Shown in pieces: positions 36,801-48,748 of a stretch of DNA of 64,000 bases. The first letter of the stretch is position 1. Each line of letters starts with the position of its first letter. The DNA is from Rotaria socialis (taxonomy: Eukaryota > Rotifera > Eurotatoria > Philodinida > Philodinidae), in contig CAJNYU010001571.1 in assembly GCA_905331475.1 (NCBI GenBank), positions 111,010-175,009 of the forward strand, read 5' to 3'. Both the position numbers and the translations under genes were made by a program. The notes beneath the pieces are model-generated. The model saw nothing but the letters and a program-made list of their open reading frames with translations, was not told the DNA's origin and ran no database searches.

Positions 36801-37249
36801 AAGTGTCATTTTCTCTTTTTTTACACCAATCACGATTGTAAATCATCATTCGACGTGTTATTCTATCATACAATTTTTCTTCATACACTTATGGTACTGT
36901 GTAATCAGAAAAAAATAGCATGAAAAGAAAAATTGGCACGGATTTTAATCGATTTTCTCCCCCAGTTTTGTATTTCTGTCGCATAATGCCAATATGTTAT
37001 CATTTTATTGTTGTCAGGAGAAAGAAGCATTCAAGTATATATATATATATATATATATGAAAGCATAAAATAAGGGAATAGAGAGAAAAAAGAAAATGAG
37101 AAACAGCTATTGCGAGTCTCAATGTTTGATGAACAACTATAGGAAACGAGAAAAATAACGAGAAAAACGAAGAAATCCAACCATCACTGGATTGATTCAT
37201 TTCTTCATCTACTAAACATTATTACAAAACACAAAGAAAGCGATAAATT
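33824..37249. other. Intergenic region of 3.4 kb
   Basis: No gene can be supported. A segment at 34620-35480 is marked by recurrent GTTACG/CGTAAC words (see repeat entry), and there are an (AGT)n run at 36541-36560 and an (AT)n run at 37036-37058. The rest is AT-rich with no recognised RNA gene. The decarboxylase promoter should be at the right end. Confidence 0.5.
34620..35480. repeat. Segment with recurrent GTTACG-type words, possible decayed repeat
   Basis: Similar words recur at about 34627 (ACGTAACGCGTTAC), 35102 (TAGCGTTACGTTTG), 35284 (TTGTCACAGTGTTACGCG) and 35452 (AATGTCACAACGTTACGTTT). Two of them share GTCACA before the GTTACG. Next to the third is a near-perfect palindrome around AAAAAAGG-GT-CCTTTTTT (about 35267-35284). 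CpG-containing words are scarce elsewhere in this region, so clustering hints at a decayed mobile element, but I cannot name it. Confidence 0.3.
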
Positions 37250-40200
37250 ATGGATAAAGGTATAGGAACTATATATCATAAGTTAACTAATCTATTTCAT
37301 TCAAATCCATCAACATCAGCTTCCACAAATACGATATCATCTACACCTGAAATGAGTGGATCACTTCCGATTTCAACATTTTTTGATCGATTGATTCCAT
37401 CATCAACAACACAAACGAAAATTTTGCATAACCCTAATCGATATCACAATACTTCTCGTGTTACTCGTCAAATATCAATTAAAACTGAACAAAATTCTGT
37501 ATCATCTCAACCTACTTCATTTGACACTCAAAACACAACAGCACTCAATATACTTGAGCAATCAATGTAAGGACATTCTTTGAAAATTTTTATTTGCTAA
37601 CTTTTTATCATATGGATGGCTTTCGAACTGGAATTCACCTAATGATCTGTATATGTAAGAAAGAGAGAAGAGAAAAAGAGGGAGAAATTTGCACAATCTG
37701 CTCTTGATCAAAGAATGAATCAATTATCAAAAAAGAGAAAACCATTTCCTTTGTTGCGCATAGCAGAATAAACAATATGATTGAAGTTACACAAGTATCA
37801 TCTATTAATCAAACACTTCTTATTCCCTGCCAAAGTTCTCAAGATATAAACTCTCATTCATCGCTATTAAAACGGCGATGTTTTGTGAGAAAACGGTAGA
37901 TTTAATTAAAATATAAAAAATTGACCTTCTTGTTGTTTTTGCTTTTATCAATTTCATGTATCGATTTCTTTATTCTCTCTCTCTGTAGTGCTGCTGAAGT
38001 ACACAGTAAAGATGAGCCACCCAATCATGCATCGAATTCTCTTCAATATCGTCATGAAACAACATCTTCTATTCCTGGAATGGATGATGCTGAATTTCGT
38101 CGTCGTGGTAAAGAAATGATCGACTACATCGCTGATTATCTTCTTCATATAAGGTAAATGAGTTTGTTCAAAATTCGAAATAAAAATGTCCTGCAAACCA
38201 ATATCTAGTGATCGTCGTGTAACACCTGAAGTCGAGCCAGGTTATTTGCGACCATTGTTACCCAAGAATGCACCAAAACAAAGTGAAAAATGGGAAGATA
38301 TAATGAGTGATGTTGAACGAGCCATTATGCCTGGTATAACACACTGGCAACATCCACGTTTTCATGCTTATTTTCCTGCTGGAAATAGTTATCCATCGAT
38401 TCTTGGTGAAATGCTTTCAGCTGGCCTTGGTATTGTTGGCTTTTCGTGGGCAGCTAGTCCAGCATGTACGGAACTTGAAACAATTATGCTGGATTGGATT
38501 GGTATGAAGAAAAGTTTTTGTTTGTCTTGCAAAATATAACGAGAAAATTCTATCATCTGACGGAATTTTTATATTGATATGCTTAATCTAAAAAAATACG
38601 TAGAAAAACCAATCAGTTGAACCGTTTTTATTTTGATAAATTAGAAATTTAATATCGTTTATTTTAATATTAAGATACGTTTAAAAGAATTTCGTTTTGA
38701 AATAGTTTACCATTATATTACTTTTGAAAATTTCTATCGTAATTTTAATATTTATTTAGGTCGTATGATAGCTTTACCAGTTGCTTTTCTTCCATTTGAT
38801 CCGAAGTGTGATCACAAAAAGAATGATAATGATGACGTATCACTTTCTGGCAGCGATGATGATGATGACGATGATGATGACGAATCAAGTGACGATCATT
38901 TACGCGATTCGATCAGTAATGGAGATAATAATCATGAACGGAAACAAAGTCGACATATTGGTGGTGGTGTTCTTCTTGTAAATACCATATGATTTTATTT
39001 TACAAGGAGATCGATATGTTTATATGTTTTCTTCATCTAATAGGGCTCAGCAAGTGAATGTATTCTTGTTGCCATGTTAGCTGCTCGAACAAAGAAAATT
39101 ACTAGCAAACGTCTTGCTGATCCTTTGATAGAAGATGGACAAATCTTAGCTAAACTTGTTTGCTATACATCAAAACTTGTATGATTTGCTTTTACAAATA
39201 CGATTTTAAAATGAGATTATTGATTTATATTGTAGGCACATTCATGCGTGGAAAAAGCTGGATTAATTGCAATGGTTCGTGTTCGTGACTTGCCTGTCGA
39301 TGAAAATTTTTCATTACGTGGCGAAACACTTGATGAATGGATTCGAGCCGATAAAGAAAATGGTTTAATACCATTTTTGGTTAGAAGAGAACATTCTTTA
39401 TAGATATTTATTTAAATTTTCGTTCTAGGTATCAGGTACATTAGGCACAACATCCTGTTGCTCGTATGATAATCTTGAAGAAATAGGTGAAATATGTCAA
39501 CGTGAAGACCTTTGGTTTCATGTTGATGGTGCCTATGCTGGTAGTGCTTTGATCTGTGAAGAATATCGATATATAATGAAAGGATTACAAGTAAGATTTT
39601 CAAAGAAATAAAAGAATTAGTTTGGTTTGTTTTTCTTCATTTATTTAGTTTGCGGATTCATTTAATACGAATCCAAATAAATGGCTATTAATGAATTTTG
39701 ATTGTTCATGTTTTTGGTAGATTTTTAGGAAATATTTTATATAGTTAAGAATATTTTAATGATTTTAGGGTTCGAGATAAATTTGCGTTAATCAACGCAA
39801 TGTCTGTCGATCCTCTTTATCTTCAACATAAACATGCTCAACAAGCTGTTGATTATCGTGTAAATAAATAACTTACTGTTCAATTTGATGATTTTTTTGT
39901 TTTTAAAATTATTTTAGCATTGGGGTGTTGCTTTAAGTCGTCGATTTCGTGCGCTTAAACTTTGGTTTACAATTCGAAGTTATGGCATTGAAGGACTTCG
40001 TTTTTATATTCGAGAAGTATTCTATTGATTTCATCAAGAAAAAGTTCTTTTCTTTTGCTTTTTTTTGTCTTATTTAGCATTGTCGTTTAGCCAAAGTATT
40101 TGAGCTATTGATAAGAACAGATATTCGCTTTGAAATTATTGGAAATGTTACATTAGGTCTTGTTTGTTTTCGTTTAACTGTAAGTAAAATAGTGCTGCTG

Positions 40201-41229
40201 TTTTTGTTTTGGAAGAAAAGTTTTGTTTTATTCTATTATTAGGGTAGTAATAAATTGAATCAAGCATTACTTTTATCGCTTAATGATTCTGGTCTTATAC
40301 ATATGGTTCCATCAATGGTTAATGATTTATATATAATACGTTTTGCTGTTTGTGCTAAACATGCAACTGATGATGATATGCGTATTGCATTTCATATTAT
40401 CCAAGAACATGCCGATAGTGTTATTATTGAATATCGTGCTCAACGTAGTAGACGGCAATCATCATCAGCTGATTCAATTGAATCAACTGCTAAACAAACT
40501 TCTACTACTAATGTTGAACAAAATCCATGTGTATTAGAAGAAATAACGAATCCAAACATATTGCCAGAGATACCAACTGCTCGAAATGTTTATCCGAAAA
40601 CTAAAATTCGAGTAAAGGAAAAAATCAAAATAAAGAAAATGATTAGAGCACTATCAAGAGAATTTAAACGAACGAACACTATATAGAGTAGTTATTGATA
40701 GTTGCAGAGAAATGATACTATTTAGGGATTTTAAAATGCAGTAATTCAGATGTTAGAACAAAACGTTGTTCATATAGAATATATGATTGCACATAATGAA
40801 AACCTATCTCAATTTTGGAATCTAAACGTTCTGTCTGTCTGTCTCTCTCTACCCTCTGATAATTCTATTCTATAGTGTTTCACAGGAAGAACGAATCGTT
40901 TTGTATTTTAGGCAAATACCATAACAACAATGACACCCCACCATCGTGTAACGTTTGAAAAACCAATATCAAATTCATTGAAAGATAAACGTCCACGCCC
41001 AATGTTTGTTCGTATGGTATCTGATGCTAAACTACATTATCCAAAACGAACTGCTTCACAACTGTCTCGACAAACATCGTTAGTAACACCACGAGGAAGA
41101 AAACGGATACAAAGTGATTCAGGAAATCATGCAAGTCGATCATCAAGTGAACGCTATTTAGCACGTACAGTCAGTATTTTAGAAACGGTCAATTCAGATG
41201 AAGGCGAACTTGATGATAATAAACAATAA
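37250..41229 (+). CDS. Tyrosine/aromatic L-amino-acid decarboxylase (PLP group II)
   Basis: Fourteen exons (37250-37566, 37767-37895, 37989-38153, 38209-38501, 38760-38977, 39044-39178, 39236-39379, 39429-39590, 39649-39716, 39769-39859, 39918-40016, 40078-40179, 40243-40611, 40912-41229) give 869 residues. The core matches animal group II decarboxylases: [57 protein letters not shown] with PLP-stacking H421, FHVDGAYAG with D500, and NTNPNKW with PLP lysine K532. [15 protein letters not shown] and SFNTNPNK read like invertebrate tyrosine decarboxylases, so the product may be tyramine; dopa or histidine decarboxylase activity cannot be excluded. Odd points are a Ser/Thr-rich N-terminus of about 150 residues, an acidic insertion of about 50 residues (around 212-262) with a poly-Asp run, and a basic tail. 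If the last intron is retained, the protein ends at 40686 (788 residues). Confidence 0.9.
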
Positions 41230-42388
41230 ATAGAACTGATCAATGAGATATAGTTTGCGTAAACAAAACAAAACAAAACAAAAAAAGGATTTCTTGATAC
41301 AATGAGGTTTTCGGTTAGTGAAAATTTTGTACGGTGATCTCAATCTATCTATTGTTCATGGATTTATATTTTATTCGATGTGGGTGTTGTGTGTAAATGT
41401 ATCAATCAAAAAAATAATTAATGTAATACTAAAAATATCTTTTTTGTTGTTTCTTCGCTTAAATTTCAATTCTATGTGTGTGTGTGTGTGTGTGTGTGAG
41501 TCACGTTTTCCTTATTTTTGTCATATACAAATATAATCCATCTTCTTTAATCATGATTTTGAAAATTATTTAAAGTAAAATCATTTTTCTATTTCTTTAT
41601 TCAATGATTTTTATAGAAAAGGGAAAAACATATACCTTCGAAATTTACTAAATTTATTTATCGAACTTTTTCTTATTTTGATAGTTTCATTTATTCAAAT
41701 GATTATTATTTGAGTGATAAATCGACGATTTTCATTTCCAAATAAATTCAATACAAGCCAACATCTAGATATTTCCAATCATTGAAAGAAGAATTATGTC
41801 ATCAGTTTCAATGTGAATCATTTATTTAGTAGAAAATCATATTTCTTTATGAAAAATATGATTTGATATGAATCACCCTTAGACATAAGTACATTAGTCT
41901 CAACTATGATTGTTCTCATTATATCCGTAAAAGTAAAACAACAGAAACGATTTCACTCTTGTATATAGTAGGTCTTTATAGATTAGAATAACTCAGTAAA
42001 ACTTTGAAGTACTCCCTTGAACTATCTGTACTCATTAGATAGTTTAAGAATTTTAACACCGAGTCATTGCTTAGCTTTGATGATACGGTGTAAACTAATT
42101 GTAATAAATGTTTCAGGATTTGTTTTTTACTTTTTACCATAACAACAGCTATAACATCAAGATGTATTTTCGTGTTAATCATTCGTTCAAATCATATTAT
42201 GTTACATAAACATAAAGCTTAATGCACAAACAACAAATCACTATAAATGACAGGTTCAGTTAAACAAACAACGATAAATAGAGAAAAAACGAAAACAAAA
42301 AACAGGAGATTAGAGCAATGGTTCATTTGATTATTTTCGAGAATTAATGTCTGAGAAGAATGTACGACTAAAATTTTATATTTATCAA
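41230..42388. other. Convergent intergenic region, decarboxylase and ARM-TIR 3' ends
   Basis: This AT-rich stretch lies between two stop codons. It holds a (GT)n microsatellite at 41475-41498 and short A-rich tracts. No gene is supported; the frame at 41976-42182 has no family resemblance. Confidence 0.6.
41475..41498. repeat. (GT)n microsatellite
   Basis: A perfect alternating TG run of 24 bases, about 250 bases after the decarboxylase stop. Confidence 0.95.
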
Positions 42389-45307
42389 TTAGTTGATTGC
42401 AAATCGATCGGCTAATTTGTCAAGAGCTATTGTCAATTGAAGATATTGAGCCATCGATGTAGCTGCACTAGATGTTCGTGCCGGAGGAGATGATGAATCT
42501 CGACTAGATAGACAAGAGAATTCTCTTTGTTTCTCGAAATATAAATAATTGTATTCCAAAAAATACCTGCGTTCTTTGACTTGATTCATTAGATCCCATT
42601 GATCTTTAATTAACATATAATAACATTGAGGTGCCTAGAGGAATATTTTAAATGCAGAAGAAGTACAAAAAATCTTTATCATTTTCACCTTATTTTTAAT
42701 TTCGAATAATTTGATTAATTTAACACCATCAACATCCAAAAAAATTGGCATAAATCTAATCAGAAACAAGAAACATAAAGATGAATAACTATTTAAAACA
42801 TTTAATCTTACTTTTCTAATCCATTTTCAGCTAATAAACGTTGTGTATCTGTAATCGACAATTTTTCTAAATTTGCTAATGAGATTGACATCGTTTCCGA
42901 TTGCTTATCTATTCGAAATTGTGACATCAAATGAGCTAAGGCACCTTGGGAAGGACTTGTTCGTGTAGTTGTTGTATCGATTATTGTTGATGATTGTTGA
43001 GGTGGAGGAGCATCTAATAATCAAGATATTGTTAACAAAAACACCAATAAGATTTAGTTAGATGAAATATACGTTTTTTCACTGGCGATACTGTTGGTTT
43101 TCTTTCTGTTGGATTCATTGTTGCTTGTAGCTCACCAAGTGTTTCTGAATAAGCTGCTTCAAATGGTTTTTTTGCATAATTTATATACAATTTACTACCA
43201 AGAATAATACCAAGCCAACCGCTAAAGAAAATTTTATTTCTAATTGAAAATTTTCTAATTAAATTTATCTTACTCAGGTTTATAATTTGCTTGAAGAAGA
43301 AGTGGAATAATATGTTTCTTTCGTTGATATGCATATTCACATTCTATTTGAAAAAAATTGTTCAAAAAAATATCTCTTTCACAATTAAATTGCTTTCAAA
43401 TCATATTTTACAAAATCAAAACCGAAATATTTCCGATGTATATATTTTGTACATACCTAATCGACAACTTGGTGAATCTTTATATTTTTCAGTTAAACAC
43501 ATGAGAAAAATTGTTGAACTTTCAATAGCATCTGACATGGCATCAAGTATATTTCCGTGCATACTTTCAACATCAACTAAATAGATCAGAATAAAAAATT
43601 AGCTGAATATTCTAAATTTTATTTGTCTTTCTCACTCCAAACATCATATCCATCAGCAGCTAATTGGTCTTTGATTTGCTTTGATAGTTGTTGAACATCA
43701 TGATTATATGAAATCATAATAGTTTTATTTCCCGCTGATGATGATGATGATGAGGATGACGCTTTTGCGGTTGCAGTTGGACCACCCATTAATGTGCATA
43801 AACAACCGGATGCTGTTCGTCTCAATTCATCATTTGATGATGTTTGCGCAATGGTTGTTAAAATTTGATTTAACTTTTGTTGATTATTGTAAGCTTTTCG
43901 AACATTTTGATCAAAACATAAATTCCAAATAAGTGTACAAGCAGATATTTGTTCTTGACTATTTGTATGTTGCTCAAGCATATTTAATAAACTATCAATT
44001 AATTTTGTTTCAGAAAAAATCTAAATTATCATAAAAAAAAACGCATCGAATATATTTCTCTCTCTTTCTTACTTTATGTTTATTATCATTAGCAACAGAT
44101 AATTTTGATAAACCTTTACATAATTCACGTGCATCTAATCCATGCGAACGACGATCTGAAGTATTAACTGCTTCATGTAAAAGGCCAACAAGATAAGGAA
44201 TTGATTCTAATTAATAGTAACGAAAAAAAAATTGAAAAAGAAAACTGTCGGTAAAATGATGAGAAAACCTACCATTTGAATTTGCTAAATGAGCACGTTC
44301 ATCTTCACGAATTATATATGCTAGAGTCAAATAAGATATTCCTTTAAGAAAAACACTGCATGATGCAACGGTTTGAACTACACGAGTTAAAGCCTATTTT
44401 TAGAAAAAACAAAAGCAACATTAAAACTTCAAAAAATTTCTTTTTTTATTAACATACCTCAATACATGAACTTCGTCTCAACTCATCAACTAAATCTGAT
44501 ACTTGTGCTATATTATGCATAATTGAAACAATCATTTCAAATAATTTTTTTATGGCCTAAACAAGAAAAACAATTACTTTTACTGAAAAAACTCTATTGA
44601 AGTGAACAAACATCATTGGAAGAAAAATATTTTAAATAAATTTCATTATTTAAATTAGGAATAAACATTGAAAGAAATTGTGCATCAATAACAGCCTAGA
44701 AAAAAAAGGATATAAACCGGTTTTTGAAACATTTAATAAGTATTTGAATGCAATTGGTGATCTTAAAAGAACTCGATTTCTATTTCAACGTTTTAATCTC
44801 TCAAATAGTAGTGATCTTGAGACACTAGTGAAAGCTGCCAATTTGTCCGATACATACAAAACACATTGGATTTGTTTTGTCTGTATAATTCCACAAAGAG
44901 TGAAGTAAATAATAAGTAATATGCCAGCATGTTTCAGTTTTGAATACATTCGTATGGATATGTTTAAATATTGGATAACATAATTCTAACGAAAGTAGAT
45001 AGAACAAAAACAAAATACAGGAATAGAAAAAAAAACAACTTTCTCATACTTGTATATTTCTTTTGAATTAATGTATCCATTAACTTTGGAAAATTTGTTG
45101 TACCATAACACGATGTATAGATTTTATCAAAATATTGGAAGATAGTCACTGTTTTATTTGTTTCATATTCCGATTCTTTCAATCGACTTAGTTCATCAAG
45201 TTTAGAATTTAACTAAAAGAATTTCAAAAGAGAATGCTAATCAAAATATAATCCAACGTATCAATCAGCATTACTTCTATCATATCGAATAATATACTAG
45301 TCGTCAT
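42389..45307 (-). CDS. ARM-TIR-SAM protein, likely TIR NADase
   Basis: Fourteen exons (45307-45275, 45212-45050, 44985-44858, 44695-44612, 44556-44458, 44393-44273, 44206-44073, 44020-43636, 43576-43457, 43343-43274, 43221-43073, 43013-42812, 42755-42689, 42634-42389) give 666 residues, all in phase. The first 340 are armadillo-like helices (LWNYTDKTNP, ACTLIWNLCFDQNVRKAY). After a poly-Ser linker, a TIR domain spans about 354-465: TIMISYNHDVQ, GYDVWIDVESMHGNILDAM, SSTIFLMCLTEKYKDSP, then SCRLECEYAYQ and GWLGIILGSKLYINY. E425 (or E423) sits where TIR NADases keep their catalytic Glu. A SAM-like region follows (about 540-605), ending with helices that include YYMLIKDQ. The order ARM-TIR-SAM differs from SARM1 (ARM-SAM-SAM-TIR), but the parts are the same. 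By analogy it would cleave NAD in injury or immune signalling; that is inference. Exon 3 is the least certain. Confidence 0.85.
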
Positions 45308-45634
45308 ATCTGTGAAAAATAATCTGGTTATGATGTTGAACTGAATCAGTCAGTTAATATATTCAATCACTGATACTTGATGAATCATCTTCTATCAAAA
45401 AAGGATTCATCTCCTGTCATCTATAGACGAAAATATCTTCATTAACTTTAATTACGGACTAATCTTTTATCCTAGTTTATTGTTATATTTAAAATTATTT
45501 TAATACAAAATTTTTAGAAAGAAAAATAAGATAGCAGTATTGTAATAAATACATAGTTTCTATCCAAGTTTTACCATGATTTGGATTATTGATATTTCTT
45601 GAGAAATTTCAATGTTTAACAACAGCCTGTTCAA
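45308..45634. other. Divergent intergenic region, ARM-TIR and COX14-like starts
   Basis: Only 327 bases separate two start codons on opposite strands, so this must serve as a shared promoter region. It is AT-rich; no clear core element stands out. Confidence 0.6.
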
Positions 45635-45910
45635 ATGTTAGGACGTTTATTTCGCATCCAAGGTCGTACAGCTACTTATAATCGAGCACATCGTATAGCA
45701 GCATCATTTCTTATTGGTACTACTTGTGTTGCTCTGTGTGGTCTCGGTCATCAATTATATAAAGCCAAAACTGAATATTTACCTGATATTCGTCGACGAG
45801 GTAAAGAACGTCTTGAAGCAGCATTGGCCTTACGACAAACTGAAGCCGAGCTTCTCGAACAACAACGTCTGGCTGAAAAACAACTTGAAACAAATACAAA
45901 ACTTCAATAA
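45635..45910 (+). CDS. Small single-pass protein, COX14-like
   Basis: One intron-free frame of 91 residues. A basic N-terminus is followed by one hydrophobic segment (about 21-42) and a charged helix rich in Arg, Glu and Gln that could form a coiled coil. The pattern AHR-x6-IG-x-T-x5-G-x3-LY-K around the membrane segment resembles COX14, a small mitochondrial inner-membrane protein that helps Cox1 synthesis and complex IV assembly. The resemblance is short and I rate the assignment as tentative. Its stop is only 16 nt before the archease ATG on the same strand and in another frame, so both may be carried on one transcript. Confidence 0.6.
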   Translation: MLGRLFRIQGRTATYNRAHRIAASFLIGTTCVALCGLGHQLYKAKTEYLPDIRRRGKERLEAALALRQTEAELLEQQRLAEKQLETNTKLQ

Positions 45911-45926
45911 AATCAATTTTACACAT

Positions 45927-48748
45927 ATGTCCAAAGAAAGCGAGAATAAAAACCAAGATTCCAAGATAGAAAAGAACCAAAATGAAGATGAACATGGCGC
46001 ATCAGCATCTAATGAAGATGTTACTTTTGATTATCCACCTATAAAATATGAATATCTCGATAATACAGCTGACATTCAAATTCATTCATGGGGAGATTCT
46101 ATTGAAGAATCCTTTGAACAAGTTAGTTGAAGTTCTAGTCAATTTACAGAAATGTATTCACAAGAAAATCTTTAAAATAGAATCTTGAGGAGACAATGAT
46201 TTTTGTTTTCACAATCCTATTGAACACGCTTCTGCTCTTCTTCTTTTAAATATGGTCAGAATTTGACTAACATTTCCTAAAACGCTATTGCATATTCGTT
46301 GACGGTCTTTCTTCTTTTTCTCTCAATTCAAGAAAATTCGAACGTACACTCGATCGAAATTAAGTATATCTTCTATGTATAGATTTCATCATAAAATGAA
46401 AAACTATGTTTTTCAATTCTGGAAATTCATAATGGATCGCCAATGATAGTTTCCCGTTGCCGTTTGATTTTGTTTACCAATGCTATTTGAGAGAAACAGA
46501 AGTTTTTTTAAAATTTATAGCAGATGTTTTTACAAAGTAATAATAAGAAAAACATGAATTTTCTACGAAAACTATGTTTCTGTTCGAAATAAAAAAAAAG
46601 TTTTTTTTTTAATGCTTTGATATCGGTAGTTGCATGATTGGGAACCGACGAAAGTATTTTAGCACTGTCTCGCAAGCCAACCTATAAAAGTTGTGTCAAT
46701 CTCAAGGGGATATACATAAATTTTTTTTCTATTTATTTTCATCTTGAGAAGAACAAAAATAACTCAGACATATCAAGAATACGATGTATCATTATAATTA
46801 AGCAATTTTTCCTGATTCGTTTTCTTTTTTTTCTGATAAAACTGATAGAATCAAAAGATAATAATTTCAATTGCTCCCTCTAGACAAACCTTTTTATCAT
46901 ATTCCACAAAAAATCTCCTAATTATATGTGACTACTAGGCTGTTGCATGGTTTTCTTCGCATTAACGTGCAGCACACTGTTTGTTTGCATTAAATTGAGC
47001 AAAACTAATGCGTGACATAGAATGTAATGAGTCTCACTGAGAATAAATTCTAGTTATTCATTGTAAACAAAGAGAAAAGGAAATTCCTGGATTAGGCTAT
47101 TGAAAATGATGAAAGAGTTACTACTTCATCATTAAAAAGAGAATGAAAACTTAACATAACATTTTTAATGAATAGAATTTAAAATTTTTATAAATAGAAT
47201 TATTTATATGTCAGTAGAATACGAATATAATGAATCAACATTTTTGAATATCTTCTTCACTCTTTTATAAATAAACGTTCTAGCCAGATATTTTTTTATA
47301 TAGAATTGAACAATATACTTAAAGCAAATGTGGTTTTTGTATTTCATAGTTCTCATGAAGTCATGAAAATTATCATTCATTATTTTTATCGAGCTATTCA
47401 CTAAAAACAATTAAAATTCACTTTGATTACAATAATATTTTGCATAGAAATGATTTTCTTGCAATAGATAAAATGGTCAATGTGGGGAATAAGACTATTT
47501 TCTATTTTTGGAATAATTTAATTGTCTATATTACCATTAAATCAGAGACGGATTCTAATACTATTTTAAGAGTCTATTTTGCGATAATTGTCGATCGATT
47601 TCCCAATGGACATCTATATCTTTCTACAGAAATATCCAAAATATCTATTTGCCATTTACATATGGGAGCAAAGAGGCCATTTAAAAAATCGATTGAAAGC
47701 TATTGTGCAATAACCTATTGGAATATTACGAAGAGTTGCTTCTCACTGGATCCCAATAGAAGCAGCGGAAATATTTTGAAAGATAAAGAGCGATTTTATC
47801 GATTGTTTCATCTCTATTTTCAAGTTCTTTGCCTTCGTAAGAGAAAGTCTTTGTTTCATTAACAATATATCAATACATTGTTTCAAAGAAGAGTTTGATC
47901 GGTGACGTGTAAAAGTGTTTATTAAAGACAAAACAACGAACTTCTCTCCAGAGATTTCATTGTGAAACAGACATATGGAATGACGTATATTCATAATAAG
48001 TATTATGTGTGAAACAAATAAACCTTGTAAGGCTTTTCGGTTTGTTTACTCTGAACATTTTTTAAGGATTTCCACTTCCGTGCATCTTTATATCTCATTT
48101 CCTCATTGATAACTCTTGTCTACTACGAATATGAATTTGAACAATGCTTATGAAAGAAATATTCGATTTGGCATTAAAAAAAAAAGCATGTTGTTAATAA
48201 CATATAAATGATTGAGATATTTGCAATTCATGAGTAATCGAGCTGTCATCCTTGTTAACCATAACTTGGTAAAATGTCGATCGATCTGATGCGTTGTAGA
48301 AATGCTCCTATTTGTTTTGAAAATCTTATCTATCTACAAAGAAATATGAATGCATTGTTTTGTATGTCATAAAAAATCTTATAAAAACATATGTATATTT
48401 TAGGCAGCGATGGGTATGTTTGCATATATGACTGATACTGATCTTATTGAAAACCGGGATATGAAACAGATTGATATTCGAGCTGATGGAGATTTACAAA
48501 ATTTATTATTTAAATTTTTATGTGAATGGCTTGAAGTTTATGGAACGGAAGACTATTTTATACCTAGAAAAATTGAAATCAATCTATTTGATCGAAATGA
48601 ATTACGCATAATTGCTCGCGGTTATGGTGAACTATTTGATTTATCACGGCATACACAAGGAACTGAAGTCAAAGCAATCACTTATTCAAATATGCAAATA
48701 CATGAAGAAGCATCAACACACGATGTCTATGTCATTGTTGATATTTAA
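45927..48748 (+). CDS. ZBTB8OS: Archease, tRNA ligase cofactor
   Basis: Two exons (45927-46121 and 48404-48748) join in phase 0 to 179 residues, near the human length of 167. The sequence follows human archease throughout: PPIKYEYLDNTADIQIHSWG, then SIEESFEQAAMGMFAYMTDT, LQNLLFKFLCEWL, DYFIPRKIEI, LSRHTQGTEVKAITYSNMQI and the terminal VDI with the conserved penultimate Asp. Archease activates the RtcB-type tRNA ligase complex, which joins spliced tRNA halves and XBP1 mRNA. The DHTAD motif seen in most members is DNTAD here. The single intron is 2282 nt, about thirty times the usual length in this window. The ATG is chosen because an acidic 40-residue lead precedes the domain; the frame is open further upstream, but that overlaps the COX14-like ORF. 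Confidence 0.93.
46122..48403. other. Very long intron of archease
   Basis: This 2282-nt intron (donor GTTAGT) holds no exon I can assign. Frames at 46638-46883 and 47440-47862 (plus) and 47743-47994 (minus) have mixed composition; the minus-strand translation continues past its stops with protein-like words, as in a decayed coding element. No terminal inverted repeat or transposase motif was identified. Confidence 0.5.

Noticed and set aside
44678-44908. 76-codon plus-strand frame with protein-like text
   Set aside because: It is antisense to exon 4, the following intron and part of exon 3 of the ARM-TIR-SAM gene, whose phases fit across this place.
45714-46130. 138-codon frame extending archease upstream
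   Set aside because: The extra N-terminus overlaps the COX14-like ORF in another frame and has no similarity to archease; the ATG at 45927 gives a normal length.
47440-47994. Opposing frames of 140 and 83 codons in the archease intron
   Set aside because: They overlap on opposite strands and neither shows a recognisable domain; kept only as a hint of a decayed element.
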